DNA of 64,000 nucleotides from Pyropia yezoensis (GCA_009829735.1 CM020618.1:40043030-40107029); one strand, 5' to 3'. Positions 18,869 to 30,662 are shown, counted from the first letter of the stretch. Notes: generated by a model from the letters alone, not told the origin. A program made the numbers and translations.

Positions 18869-21800
18869 CTAACCAGGCAGATTTCGGGGCTCTGCCCCCA
18901 CCAAGTCACCGGCGTCGCCCTCACTCTCACCGACGGCAGGGGGCAGAAAGGTATAGTACCAGGGGGCCGGGTAGATGGCGTCCGAGATGACCTCACCGGC
19001 CTTGCGCAGATACATGTGCACGCGAATGTTCCGCGGGTAAGCACAGGTGGCCTTGACGTACCCACCTGTCCCGTGGCGAGGGTGGTCATCCGCGTCGGCA
19101 GCTCCCGCGTGCACAACGTCCCCGCGGACCATCAGGACGGAAAACGGCGGAACGGTGATCAGGCGAGCACGGGGCGGGACTAACGACCAGCCAGCCATAC
19201 CGTCCCGGACGCGACACGCATTGTTATGGCTGTCGGGCCACACCCAGAGTGGGAAAGAATCACGCCCTGAGGCCATGATAAAGTTAGAGGGCGCCGCACA
19301 GGCGCCCGCGTCTCGCGTGGAAGAGGCAGGGCAGCCATCTGCTCCTTGGACAGGTGCGCCGAGCCCGTCGCGTGCGTGGCCCAGCACCTGAGGAGTCTCT
19401 CGAAAGGCCGCGTCCAGTGCGCCGCGCATGTGATCCGGCACTTGGGTCAGGGGTGGTGTGGTGGCGCGCATCCCCCGTACGGGGGGGCGCCGTGCCCGAG
19501 GAACGGCCGGTCCGTACGCGTCTTACGGAATGGGTGAGTCTGTGTGCGGCCGCTGCCGTTCCGCGTTCTTCGTCGTCACTAGCAGGCGTGACCCCGTGCG
19601 CGGGATTTGTACGATGTCAGTGCCGCGTGCATCCACAGCGCCCAGCGTCCGGGCCGCAACCGCGGCGAGAAATAGGTCGACCCACAGCTTGCTCATGTAC
19701 ACGTCCCTCGCTTGCTGCCTCAGGCCTGTAGAGACGGAGTGCGGGGTCGTCATCAGTCGCCCCTCGCCTCGAGTGCCGATAGCGGGGTCATCTGCCGGCA
19801 ATCGATTGTGGATGAAGCAAAACTCCGTGTGCTCCATCGTCGACGTCGCCACGTGCTCGGTCAGTACTGTCTCGTTCGGTAGAGCGGCAACAATATACTG
19901 GAGGTACCGAAGGAGGTGGTCTTGCGTGTCGGAAAGGGTATTGGAACGAAGGGCGTTTTCGAAAATAACGTAGCCACGTTCGTGAAGCTGTTCGTTGCGG
20001 GCCGCGAAGAAGCAGATGGACAACATAGACGAGGTAGCGACGGCCGGTATGGTCGCGGCCGCGTCCTCCGAGACGAATAGCACCGGCGCCAACGCGGACG
20101 GTGCCCCTTGGGGTAGCAACTGCCGCCGACCAAATTCTCTAACGTGTGCGTCAATGACATGAAAGCCGCCGGCTTCGACCGCACCGCGAGCGGGGTGGTC
20201 GGGCGGCAGCAATCTCGCGAAGTATGGGAGAGAATTGGGGTTCCGACTCGCCAGTCGGTCCCGCTCGGCACGGGTCAACTGTGCGGGCTTGTCCGGCATA
20301 TCTGGCGGCCCGTCGCCCTCTCCCCCTGCCGATGACGAATCGCTCGTGTTCTTTTGGGGGCGACGCGCGGCAGGGGGGGGTCGCGGGCCCCGCGAGGCAG
20401 TAGAAGTTCGGGGGGTCCACTCGGGATCATCATCGGCGGTGGTACCAGCACTAGCCGGACGACGTCGCTTGGAGGGAGCCGGGGTCGGCGGCCTTTCGCC
20501 TTCGGCTCCAGCTTCTGCTAATGGCCGCTTGGAGGCCTGTCGCGCACGCAGTGGCTGGGATGTGCCAGGCGTCGGCTCTTGTTGGTTGGCTCCCTCAGTC
20601 CGAGGGGCGGGCGACGTCGGCGCCGGGCCAGGCGGGGCGGGGCTGGCACCTGCCGTAGTTCGCGGGGAGGGTAGTGCCACCGCAGCGGCCAGTGCAGCGG
20701 GGTCGGTTCCCGCAGCAGTCCGCGGGGCGGGGGTGGAGGGCGAAGCGGGGCTCCGCGGGGCGGGCGGGACGGGGTTCGCACCCGCAGTAGACGGAGGTGT
20801 GGGCGACACCACCGCGGCATGGGCTCCCACCTTCCGGGGTGTGAATGGCGGTGCGGCCGCGGCGGGTGCACCAACATTGGTTCCCGCAGTCGATGGGGCG
20901 GGCGGCGAACCAGGCCTGCCACTGCGGTCGACCGGCGTACCTGCTGGTGGCCCCCGCAGACGGCCGCCGTCAGAACCACACCGGTCCGGGTCGGGGGGGT
21001 GTTGGGGCGACCGCCAGCCACCTGACCGGCTGCCGTGGAGAGGGCTCTGTGGAAAGCCTTCTTCTCCGTACTCGTCGCTGCTGCTGGAGCCTGAGCCCCC
21101 GCCCCATATCGCCCTGTCCTTGAAACCAGCGCCGCCGCGGGCTCCCATGCCAGGGCCACCCCCCCGGTCACTCCCTCGACCATGAACAGCGCCCTGGACA
21201 GGCGGTGGACGTGGCGGCCCACCTTCTGTCCCAGTAGGTCGTGGCGCAGCGCCACCGCCGCCAGCAGATCCACCAGGACTGTTGTCACGGTGCCCAGGTC
21301 CCATGAACCGAACTGACCCGCCAGCAGGCGCCACATCGCGCTGGTCCTGGAAACCTGATGGCTGACGCTGTCGGGGCTGCGCACCTTCATCGGCTGCCTC
21401 ACGACCGCCCCCCCCGCTGACGGCAGTAGCATCCCCAGTTGCGGGAGGAGGCGCGGCACCCCCCCCCCCACCACCACGGTTGTCGGGCCGAGTACGCCGG
21501 AGCCATTGTTGCACGAGAAACGGACCAGAAGGCGGTGGTGGGGGCGTCCGCACCCGCGGAGGCGGGGGCATGGGTGGCATTGTAGGGTGTGACCACTCGC
21601 TGACCAGGGCGCACCAGTCGGTCCAGTGCTTTTTGAAAAAGCCATGAACACTTGCGGCTGTCACACCACTATAGGCAGAGCCGCCCCGCTTCACGCCCAG
21701 GGCCCTGGATTGCTTCGCCATTCGACCCTTTCGCATCGCCGCTCGTGCGTCTTCTTGTTCACGACGGGTATTGGCGTTGGCACTTTCGCTCGGTGCCCCA

Positions 21801-24800
21801 GCAGACGATACGCGCGCGTCTTCTGTCCCAGACCCGTCTTCCTCGTCGACTTCCTCGTCGCCGTTGTCTTCTGAGTCATCCGTGCCCCCGTCGCCGCCGT
21901 CGAACGCACCGCCCTCGCCGCTGCCTACGTCTCGCACGTCATAGGACATGGCCGGGTCCGTCAGGTGCTGTATCATCGTCTTGCCGCCAAGAAAGGGGTG
22001 GACGAGGCTGCACATGTTGGCCACGTCAAAATCGGGCCCGACCTCGTGCGTACCGTGCAACAGGTAGCTGGGTTGAACGGCCTCCGTATCCTCTCCGACA
22101 TCGCACGAGTCGCTGTCGCTGTTGGTGTCGCCATTCTCCTTGTTGATCGCGTCCAAGAGGCGTTCAATTTTGCCCCGTGCCTGGTCGCCGTCGTCGGCCT
22201 TCTTCCGTCGAAGCTTGGCAATCGTCTTTTGTCGTCGAGCATTGCGGGCGTCGACGCGCATCCGTCGCCGGCGGTGGTGTGCGGCTGTTGCCTCACCCTC
22301 ACGTGTCCTGCAACCGCCATCCAACAGCACCTTGCGAGCAATGACGTCCTTGACGTGCTGCTTGCGCGCCGCGAGTGTAGCGACCACCTGCTCCTCTGAT
22401 GCCCCTTCCAGTTGCCGCTTGGCCACTCGCACGGCAACGCGCAAGCGGTTGACAAAGACGAGGACAACAGTAAAAAACATGCTGTCGTGCCCCTTCTTCA
22501 GGCGGTTGGGAGCCTTCTTGCCCGTGTTCACCCCCGTCCACAGCCACCCGATCTCGAGCAGCTTGTCGCGAACAATGTCAGCATCCTCTCGTGGGGTGCC
22601 CGGACAAAAAATAAACGCTGGCGAGACGAGTCCCTCGCATGAAATGGATGACCGCCCTGACTGCGCAGGTGGTCGGCTCCTCTTCTTCTTGATCGTGCTC
22701 ACCATCATGCGGTCCGCTTCCAACACGCTGAGGTAGCGCATGAGGCGGGTCTGTGTCCGGGGGCTCACCGACAGCATACTCCCGATCGTGATGAAACGCT
22801 TCAGCGTCGGAAGTCTCACGGGCACGCCCTTCTGGGAGCTGGGCACGTTGCCGCTTTGCATCAGCTGCTCGGCGGTGGTCTCCACGTTGACAATCCCGGG
22901 CGCAAGAACCAGCTTCTCCGTCTGTGCAATGGCCATCATGACGTGCGTCGCCCACTGCAGTTGGTGGGCGCTCGACATGGGCAGCAGGGTCAGAGCGCCG
23001 GCGTTTGCGCCGCCGGCCTCGAACAGAATCTCCACCTCGGTCATGGGCACCCCGTCTATGCGCTCTTTGACCGCCATGACGACTGCCTCGGCCGGGTCAC
23101 GACCATAAACGTCCTTCTCTCCAGAGTCCTTGATTCGGACGAGGGCCGTCTTCCGATGCGCGCCGTCGATAAGAATGAACCGACCAGGCTTGAGGGGGTT
23201 GGGGGTCACCTGGATGACGCCGTTGGTCGATATGTACCCAAAGTGCAGGATCTTGGAAATAAACTCACCCACCTTGGCCTCCACGATTTCCCTGGGCGTC
23301 CGCTCAGTGAAGTCAATGGCATCGAGTCGTAATACCACGACGGTGACCTTGTACTGTTGCGACTTGGACCTCAGCGTCACCGGGAGCGTAATCTGCTGTT
23401 CAACAGGGATGTCGGCATACACGGTACTGTCGGCGTCGACATTGTTCTCGTCGACGTCATTCACGTACACCAGAGATGCGGGCGTGGTCCCTGTGGCCGC
23501 TTCGAACGCGCCAGGCTCGGCACCCACCGTCGCTGCTGCATCTCGCTGCGTCCCAGGCTGATCCGCGGGCGTCACATGGGGAGCCGCGGCGGGCAGCGGG
23601 ATGGCTGTGTCTCGTGCGTGGGGAGGGTGTGTCCCGCTACGAGGCGGAGAGCTTCGGTCATGATGATGCCGAGCACCATCACCACTACCGTCTCCGCGGC
23701 CGTCTAAGTGAGGAGGGGGGTCAAGAATTTCACCGGAAGCAGGTCCCACCAGACTGCCGCGACGGCCTGGGGTGCCACCGCAGCTGCCACCGCTACCACC
23801 GTCGCCGTCGCAAGGCGGAGGATTTCCGGACCGGGGTTGCGATCGACCGCACGGGGGATGTATGCTGCCGGGTGAGCTACCGCGGTCCCCATCACGATTA
23901 AGGTAGGGGCGGTCGCGGGGGGGGTGCTGGTCACGAGTGCTGCCTCCGCCGCTGTGTGGGGGCCGACGACGACCGTCGTCGCCGTTGCCGTCGCGTCGCC
24001 GGCCATCCTGAAACTGGGAGCGACGCCCGTCGTTGGCGCCGCCTCGCCGGCCATCACCATCCCCAGACCGAGATCGATGCCCGTCGTTGGCGCCGCCTCG
24101 CCGGTCGCCACCATCAGCAGAGTGGGAGCGACGCCCGTCGTTGGCGCCGCCTCGCCGGCCATCACCCTCCCCAGACCGAGATCGATGCCCGTCTTTGGCG
24201 CCGCCTCGCCGGTCGCCACCATCAGCAGAGCGGGAGCGACGCCCGTCGTTGGCGCCACGTCGCCGCGGATCCCCAGACCGAGAGTGACGCCCGTCGTTGG
24301 CGTCGCGTCGCCGGCCATTGCCATCAACAGAAACAGAGCGGGGGCGACGCCTGTCGTAGGCGCCGTCGCGATGGCGGTGGTCACCCGACCTCGGCGATAA
24401 ATGACCACCATCGCCGTCGTGTCGCCGGTGGCGGCCTGACCTCGACGGCGAGCGACCGACATGGGCCGGCCGGCTGAGGGGGCGACCACGGTCCCGGCGG
24501 AGATCTGCACGAGGAAGGGGTTGGCGAGGGAGTGGGCGGCGGTCTCGAGCACCACCCCCGCCGTCCAGCACCCGAGCTGCAGACGGAAGAGTGCGGTCGC
24601 CTCCTCCACGAGATTGGCTGTCGCCTGCACAGTTATGCATGCTGCAATGTAAGCGGGTGCCAGGTTGAACTGTATGTTTCACGCCAGGAGACAAAACTTG
24701 GGCGGACCGTCCGCTGCGGACGTCAGGTTCGCCACCGCCACCGCGAACGCCACAAAGTGCGGCCCCGTCGCCGACAGCACCACCACCAGACGAGCGTGGA

Positions 24801-24919
24801 GCTCCACCAGCCTCAGGTGCAGCAGCACGAGATGTCTCGTCCCCACCCGTGCCCCTTGGCACACTACCAAAACGCAGGCGAGAGCGGGCACAGGCGCGAC
24901 CCCCTTCCGAGTCACTCAT
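18869..24919 (-). CDS. ParB-like domain / 2-oxoglutarate-Fe(II) oxygenase fusion
   Basis: A very large protein (about 1,800 residues to 19523, then a continuing frame to 18869). The ATG at 24919 is preferred to a TTG at 24943. It starts with an Arg/Ser/Asp-rich region containing 18-residue tandem repeats. A ParB/sulfiredoxin-like fold follows (PREIVEAKVGEFISKILHFG, then LIDGAHRKTAL). A Lys/Arg-rich segment, an acidic segment and a long Pro/Gly-rich linker come next. The C-terminal part has oxygenase features: LHERGYVIFENAL, the metal pair HTD (near 19540), then in the continuing frame VWPDSH, the distal His in GDVVHAGA and the RVHMYL end. The TAA at 19523-19525 sits in CCGTAAGA, a good 5' splice site, so an intron beginning at 19526 is likely; its 3' end is unresolved. 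Such oxygenases include nucleic-acid-modifying enzymes, but the substrate is unknown. Confidence 0.72.
23960..24330 (-). repeat. 54-bp coding tandem repeats in the ParB/oxygenase gene
   Basis: Alternating 54-bp (18-residue) units of two types give a 108-bp higher-order period. They encode Arg/Ser/Gly/Asp-rich segments such as GGANDGRRSRS. The repeats keep the frame open, as expected for a disordered protein region. Confidence 0.8.
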
Positions 24920-25753
24920 GTTCAAGGCTAGCAACCACCACAAGCCACAGCCACCCGGTGCGTGGCTGTTGTGTACGCCAAACCAACTGGAAGCCCAGTG
25001 TCACAAACAGAACAAGCCCTAAGCAACGCCCTGCTTCAGGAAGCGGCGTGAGAAGAGGCCGGGGCGCACGCGTTCCGGGGCGAAGACGAAGATCAAGCGG
25101 GGCGGGATGCGCCGGCGACGAGGCCTGTGCAGTGGGAGCAGCGTGCTGGCAGCGACCCCGTCACCGATGAAACCGAGGCGCCAGCAGCAGCCCGCCCCCC
25201 CTGCGCGGGTCCCTGCCTCCGTGCCCGCACCAGCTCCAAGCCGCGCCAATCCGCCCTCCCCCCTGCGAACCACACAACCCCGCCCCCCACGCTTCTCACC
25301 CCGTGCTCGAACTCGTGGGTCGACCGACGTACTACAGTCGCGTCAACGCAACACAGTCCCCCGGTGCAGGGTGTGTCTGAAAACAGTACACGGGGGCTAT
25401 CAGCCTGCCCCGCCGCCCGCCACGGTGTGTCGCCGACAGGATGGTGGCTCCAAACCACGGGAGACACACACAGCCCTTCCGCAGTTATCGTTCGTGCACA
25501 CCACCAAACGCACGCGACGCAAGCAGGTGCGCCGCTGACACAAGAGTGTGACGAGGGAGGGTGGATCGGAGAGGCACGCAAGGGGGTGCGAACAGCTGAC
25601 AAAACAAAGATATTGCATGTGGAAGAAGGTCGTGCGTTCCGACGGTGCTGCCAGCAAGACGGCCTTGACCGGTGGGCACAGTAGGAGTTGACATCGTCTA
25701 AACGACAAAAACTGTCACCTAACCTGTCACATCAAAAAAAGCAAATTACATAC
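24920..25753. other. Intergenic region, no gene seen
   Basis: This is the upstream region of the ParB/oxygenase gene. Frames here are short and lack coding character. A-rich sequence near 25690-25745 is the only compositional change. Confidence 0.5.
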
Positions 25754-26035
25754 CACGTGTCAGAGTGTCAGCACAACGTGTGACGGGCGGTGGAGGGCGG
25801 TTCCGGGCCCTGACCACGGCCAAGTCATGTTTATCGCGAGATAAACATGACTTGGCCGTGACTTGAGGCCGTCGCCACGCCACCTCCTGGCTGCCACGTG
25901 TCAAAATCATCGCAACGTGTGACGGGGGATGGTGGGCGGTTCCGGGCCCTGAACACGGCCAAGTCATGTTTATCGCGCGATAAACATGACTTTGTCGTGA
26001 CACGACCCGGGACAAACTCGACGCCTCAAAGGGCG
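25754..26035. repeat. Two ~140-bp tandem repeats, each with a 46-nt hairpin
   Basis: Copy 1 begins CACGTGTC at 25754 and copy 2 at 25895. Copy 1 contains 21-nt perfect arms (25815-25835 and 25840-25860) around a GCGA loop. Copy 2 has the same left arm at 25954-25974 and a right arm at 25979-25999 with two mismatches. Both arms include CATGTTTATC/GATAAACATG. This looks like a duplicated foldback or MITE-like element, or a hairpin RNA source; no ORF is involved. Confidence 0.85.
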
Positions 26036-26299
26036 ATTCTTTGCGACGCTGTCCGCGTGAAAGGACGCCGCGCGTTGTGGGTCGGTGGGTATAAGTCCGT
26101 TGTGACACCGTGACGGGTATGGTTAGGTCGGTGGATGTAGCCACACGGGTGGTTGCGGCCAGCGGGGGCAAACTCTGGGGGAGGCCAAGACAATCCAGGA
26201 GTGACGCCACCACCGCCACCACCGCCACCGCCGCCGCCGCCACTGCGGCCGCCGCGACCGCCCGCGCCACTACCGCCGCCGTCGACAACGCACCCACCA

Positions 26300-27905
26300 C
26301 AGGTAGGTCAACCACCACAGCTCCGACCACCGGTGCCTTCACCACCACCACCGCCGCCACGACCGCCACCGCCGGCGGCGGCAGCGTGAAAGAGCCCACT
26401 GGCGGGGTACCCACCGCGTCGGGTGGGTGAAGGGGCGGCGGATAGCCACACGCCGCGACCACCAACAGCAAAGCCCCCAGCGCCATGTCGGCCGCCACCA
26501 AGGCCGAAGGCGACGGAATAGCCCCTGTCGTCACGGCCCCCACCACAACTTCCAGCACCGCCGCACGCACCAAAGCCACCGTCGCCACCGCCGTCATCAC
26601 CACATCCACAACCACCACCACGGCCTTCACAATAGCTCGAATTCAGTGGTCCAAAAGCCAGCTGTGTACGGCCTTTGGTAGCTGGTAGGGCGGTGGGTCG
26701 TGACCGAGACCGGCGCCGGCATGGCCGCCACCGCCGCCTGGACGGCGAGGCCGCTGCCGTCCCCCCCCCCCCTCCCCCATCGCCGCAGCCTGTGCCGCCA
26801 GCAGCCCCCCCTGCCCCGCCGTCAGCGCGCACGCGGCGGCCGACAGCGCACCGACAACGACCACCGCGAAGGCGGGGGGCAGCCCGCCATGCGCCAGCGC
26901 GCCGAGGCCCGCCGCAGCGTTCCACCACGCCTTGGCGGGCTCGGCGGCGCTGGCGGCGAGCACGGAAAGGCCGGCAAGGCCGGGCGTAGTGCCGCCGCTA
27001 CCTCCGCCGCACCCCGCGTCGGGGGGGGGGTACCGGCATTGCTCCCCAGGTGGCGGAGGGGGGGGGGCACAGCTGCCGGGAAGTGCCTGCGAGCGCGCCC
27101 AGCGCGCGCGCCACCGCCACCCGCAGCGCCACCGCGTCGCGGGAGGTTTTGGGGGGCGCGGCGGCGGCAGCGGCGACAGCGGCGCCCCCACTCCCCGGAA
27201 CTCCAACAGCGGCCAGCAGTTCGGAAAGCGCGGCGGCGCCAGCTGCGCTCGGCGCGGCGCGGCGGCGATTGGCAAGCAACACCAGCGCCGCGGCGGTCGC
27301 CGTCGCTGCCGCGCCACCCACCGCGGAGGCGGCGGCGGTGGTGGCGGAGGCGGCGGCGGCAAGGGCGGCGGCCATTGCCGTAGCGACGGCGCCCGCAGCG
27401 GCTGGGGCAACGGCCGCGGCGGCCGCCGCGGCCACGGCGACGGCGGCAGCGCGCACGCCCGCCGCGGGGTCCCGCGCGAGGAGCCGGGCGAGCGCGTCGG
27501 TGGCGGCGGGTGGTGGCGGTCGGGATGGCGGTGGGGGTAGGGGGGACGAAGAGGGCGGCGATATTCGCGCCGGTGCTGTTACTGACGGCACCGTCGCTGG
27601 AGGCGGCAGTAGTGGCGGTGACGGCCGCCGCTCAACGGTCCCCTCTCCCGGCGGTGGAAGTAGGGGGGAGGGGGCGACAACAGCGCCTTCCGCGGCAGCA
27701 CGCACCGGATGGAAAGGCGTCGGAGGTGGCGGGGAGGACGAGACGGCTCAGTACGGACGCCGCCCAGGCGTCCACGTCCCCAATCCCACCGTCGTCGGCA
27801 CCGGGGCCGTCATCGTCACAATCACGGTCCCCCGGGCCACCGTCCTCTGCGCCACCGCTGCCCACGGGAGCTACGGTCACCGCACCCGCCACCGCCGTGG
27901 CACCC
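26300..27905 (-). pseudogene. 3' part of an Ala-rich HEAT/ARM-like gene split by retrotransposon 2
   Basis: Minus-strand frames here read like alpha-helical repeats with alternating small and hydrophobic residues, for example DALARLLARDPAAGVRAAAV near 27560-27620 and GLSVLAASAAEPAKAWWNAA near 26920-26980. They lie in several frames, so introns or frameshifts would be needed. Removing retrotransposon 2 and one target copy restores a continuous minus-strand frame across the site (...RWRQWAAG joined to VGATAVAG...). HEAT/ARM assignment is by pattern only, in very Ala-rich sequence, and could be wrong. Confidence 0.35.
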
Positions 27906-27910
27906 ACGCC
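27906..27910. repeat. Target-site duplication, retrotransposon 2 (left copy)
   Basis: ACGCC abuts the left LTR and recurs at 37289-37293 after the right LTR. Confidence 0.93.
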
Positions 27911-28379
27911 TGTGGCAAAAACCACAAGCACACACGGCACCCAAGTTGGGGCGGTGTGCCAGGGCTGCCTCCCGTGTCGGGGGAACCGGAAGAAGTGCAA
28001 GTCGCACACACTCTGTCCCTGTTGTGGGGCAAACCCCCCACGGACAAACAAGAGGATGGTGTGTGGTCCAACAGTTTCTTGGTCGGGACGGGGACGCAGG
28101 GCCAAGCCCCGCTGTCCCTCCCCTTATCCCCCCAGGGTCCACTCAGAATCTCGCCACTCAGAATCTCCCACCCCAGCACCTGCCCACCGGGCCACACGAA
28201 AATTCAAGACGATAAATGCAGAAAACCCTCAAATCCAAGTTGGATTTACTACTAAGCTAACTATCCCAAACTTAGGGAATATGGACCCAAATGCAGGGGG
28301 AGGAACGGATCAGGCTAGTGGCCTGCCGCCCCTTGCATGGCACGTGTTGCCCCCCTACCTGGGGGTCAATACTGCCACA
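27911..28379 (-). repeat. 3' LTR of retrotransposon 2
   Basis: A 469-bp repeat matching 36820-37288 except for four substitutions between about 27926 and 28012. It contains the odd palindrome AATCCAAGTTGGATT and CCCAAGTTGGG, members of the CAASTTG palindrome set found across the element. Confidence 0.95.
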
Positions 28380-28393
28380 CTCCCCTCTCCTCA
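28380..28393 (-). promoter_or_regulatory. Polypurine tract, retrotransposon 2
   Basis: On the minus strand TGAGGAGAGGGGAG directly abuts the 3' LTR, the expected site for priming plus-strand DNA. Confidence 0.85.
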
Positions 28394-28717
28394 GTTCCGA
28401 CCGACCCGGTCGGCCCTGTGAGGGGGTGCGTAAACGCACGTCTCGGCGTTGGGGGCGCGACTTGCTGTCCCCCAGCGTGTACGTAACGCGGATGTGGAGG
28501 CGGTCACGTTGACCGCCCCTCTCCTCAAGCTTGCCCACTCGGCAGCTTGCTTTCTTCAGTTCACACTTCACCTTTACCACCACCTCCCTTTCACTTTCCA
28601 CCGGGCCGCCCCACGCTGGGGAGGCCACCCGTATACCCACGATCCGAGTCCCCCTCAACTCGAGGCGGGTCTCGTGCTGCGATAGCCAGAGCGTCTCTCC
28701 CCAACTTGGGGAGAGTC
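28394..28717 (+). promoter_or_regulatory. Upstream region of the antisense ORF, with a 21-nt palindrome
   Basis: This lies between the polypurine tract and the ATG at 28718. A perfect odd palindrome occupies 28695-28715 (10-nt arms CTCTCCCCAA/TTGGGGAGAG around one C), ending two bases before that ATG. Its position suggests an operator or translational control hairpin; this is inference. Confidence 0.6.
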
Positions 28718-30662
28718 ATGGCGACTCCGGGAGTGGAGACGGACTCTCGTGACGAGCACATGGAGGACACCTCCTACGGTGCAGCACCCGCCGGGACTTC
28801 CGGCGGGGGCTCCGCGATCGCTCCGGGGGATGGGACTCCCGCGTCACCCGGATTTTAGGTTGACGGCGGGATCTCCCCCGGAGGCGGGACAAGTTGTCCC
28901 GCGTGAGGCCTTGGGGCGGTGGTTTTACCCCGCTTGGCCTCCTTATGAGGAGGGGTTGACTGTTCTTCGCTGTGGCCGACTTGGCGCTGCGATGGGTCGG
29001 GTATGGGACCGCCTACGGGAGAAGTATCCCCGTAGGGTCGGGTTCCCTGCCGGCTTCAGGACGTACCAGTTTGCCTTCCTGGACGACGAGGAGGTTGAAG
29101 ACGTCCAACGTGCCAAGGCCATGGTGGACCGCGGGGGAACTATCCCGGGTCCCGGCGACTTGCCGACCTTCACGTGGGACGCTGTGGCAACTCGCCCACC
29201 GTACCTCCACGAGGCCGATCCGCACACTCATCACTTTGATGTGCGGATGGAGAAAGACTTCCGGCGAGGTCCCTACTTGGTGACCTCGGCTCAACTTGAG
29301 TTTCCTCAACAGTCTGCTGCCAGTAAGGAGCAGTACTATCCGAAGAAGCCCGAGTGGAGGCCTCAAGTTGAGGTCCCCTACGGGTTCCCGGCGTTGTTGC
29401 CCCGGTTCCTTGACCACTTCGGCTCCGTCATGTTGACGGCTGCCCCTGATCACCTGGTGTGGGCCATGTTGGCCACCCAGTGGCTCCTCGAGGTCATGTC
29501 GACCTGGGTGTCCTGTGTTCAGCGGCGGGGGATGCTCTGGCATCTCCCCCTCCGGCTCATCCAGGGTTTGGAACAGCTCACCCTTCAGCTAGTTGCTGAG
29601 GTGTGCTCATCAGGACAACTCACTCTACTTGAGGAGATGCTCCGGCTCCATAAGTTTATCGAGTGGGAGAGCATTGAGCACAAGTTGCGCCGCCCCACTC
29701 GTGGGCCCGAGGACGATGGCGCACTTCGCCAGTTCGTGTGGGTCGCTCGTGAACTTCACGACGGCCGTGTGGTCCTACGAGAGGGGTTGGGCATCGGGGA
29801 CTACCCGTATGCCCCGGGGGTGGATCGCCACACTGCGCCACCCCCGGACAAGCCCATAGTTATGGCCGTGCCGTCCTATGATGACCACATGACTCAACCC
29901 ACTGCGGGAGCCCCAAGTCGGGGTCGCAGTTACACCCGGGTACCGCCACCTCGGCGGGCCCCTCCGCTTCCTCCTGTTCCTTTCCAACCTCACGGGAACA
30001 TCCCGATCAGCGTGGCCGTGGAGTCTTCCACCCCGGTGTCCCCCAACTTGGGGGCCACCCTCCTGACGGTATACCCCAAGTTGGTGTTGCCGCCCACGCC
30101 TCTAACCTCAGAGATGATGATCACCACGTTGGTGCGCACCATTTCCTGGTTGGCCGCGTCGACCGCAACCCTACAGAGTTCCGAGACTCCTCAACTTGAG
30201 GAGTGCGTTCGTACTGCAGTGGCGACCGCGAGTTGCGAGTCGGTGGCGGAGTTTATGACAGCCGAGTTGGCTCGCATTGGGGCTATTATGCCCCAGCCAG
30301 CCCCACTTGGGCGTGGCAAACGTCGCGCGAGCCGGGCATACTCGCCTCCTCGCCGTCGTCGCCGACACTCTCGGCGCTCTCCCTCCGTGTCGGAAGACGA
30401 GTTGTCTTACTCCGTCTCGGAGTCCTCTACCCCGTCGGAGACGGAGTCTGTCCAGCGTCTGCGTCGCAAAATTGCGCGCAAGACCAGGCAGAAGAGTGGC
30501 CACGGTCGGCGCCACTTGCGCGCCCGTGAGGGGCGCGACGGTTCCGACTTGGAGCCGCCGCCCCCTCCAACGAGTGGAGACCGTTATCGGCGTGGGTCTC
30601 GCCGCTCGCCTCCACGGGAGGGCGAGGGCCGTGGAGTGGGAGAGTCTAGCATGCGTGCCTAG
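28718..30662 (+). CDS. Antisense ORF of retrotransposon 2 (unknown function, frame break near start)
   Basis: A long ORF opposite to gag-pol, homologous in position and motifs to the antisense ORF of retrotransposon 1. The main frame runs from about 28749 (GTG; first ATG 28830) to the stop at 30662. An ATG at 28718 in a different frame encodes a short acidic start (MATPGVETDS...HMED) that resembles the start of the other element's protein, so a 1-base indel or intron between 28718 and 28858 is likely. Motifs PPYLHEADP, HFGSVM and QRRGMLWHLP line up with the relative. The C-terminal ~110 residues are Arg/Ser-rich with RRRRRHSRRS and SVSES runs, which suggests nucleic-acid binding or nuclear location. 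The stop lies 45 bp from the pol stop. No catalytic motif is recognised. Confidence 0.75.

Noticed and set aside
23704-24630. Long frames opposite and beside the Arg/Ser repeats of the ParB-oxygenase gene
   Set aside because: They are shadows of 54-bp repeats whose length is a multiple of three, so all frames stay open.
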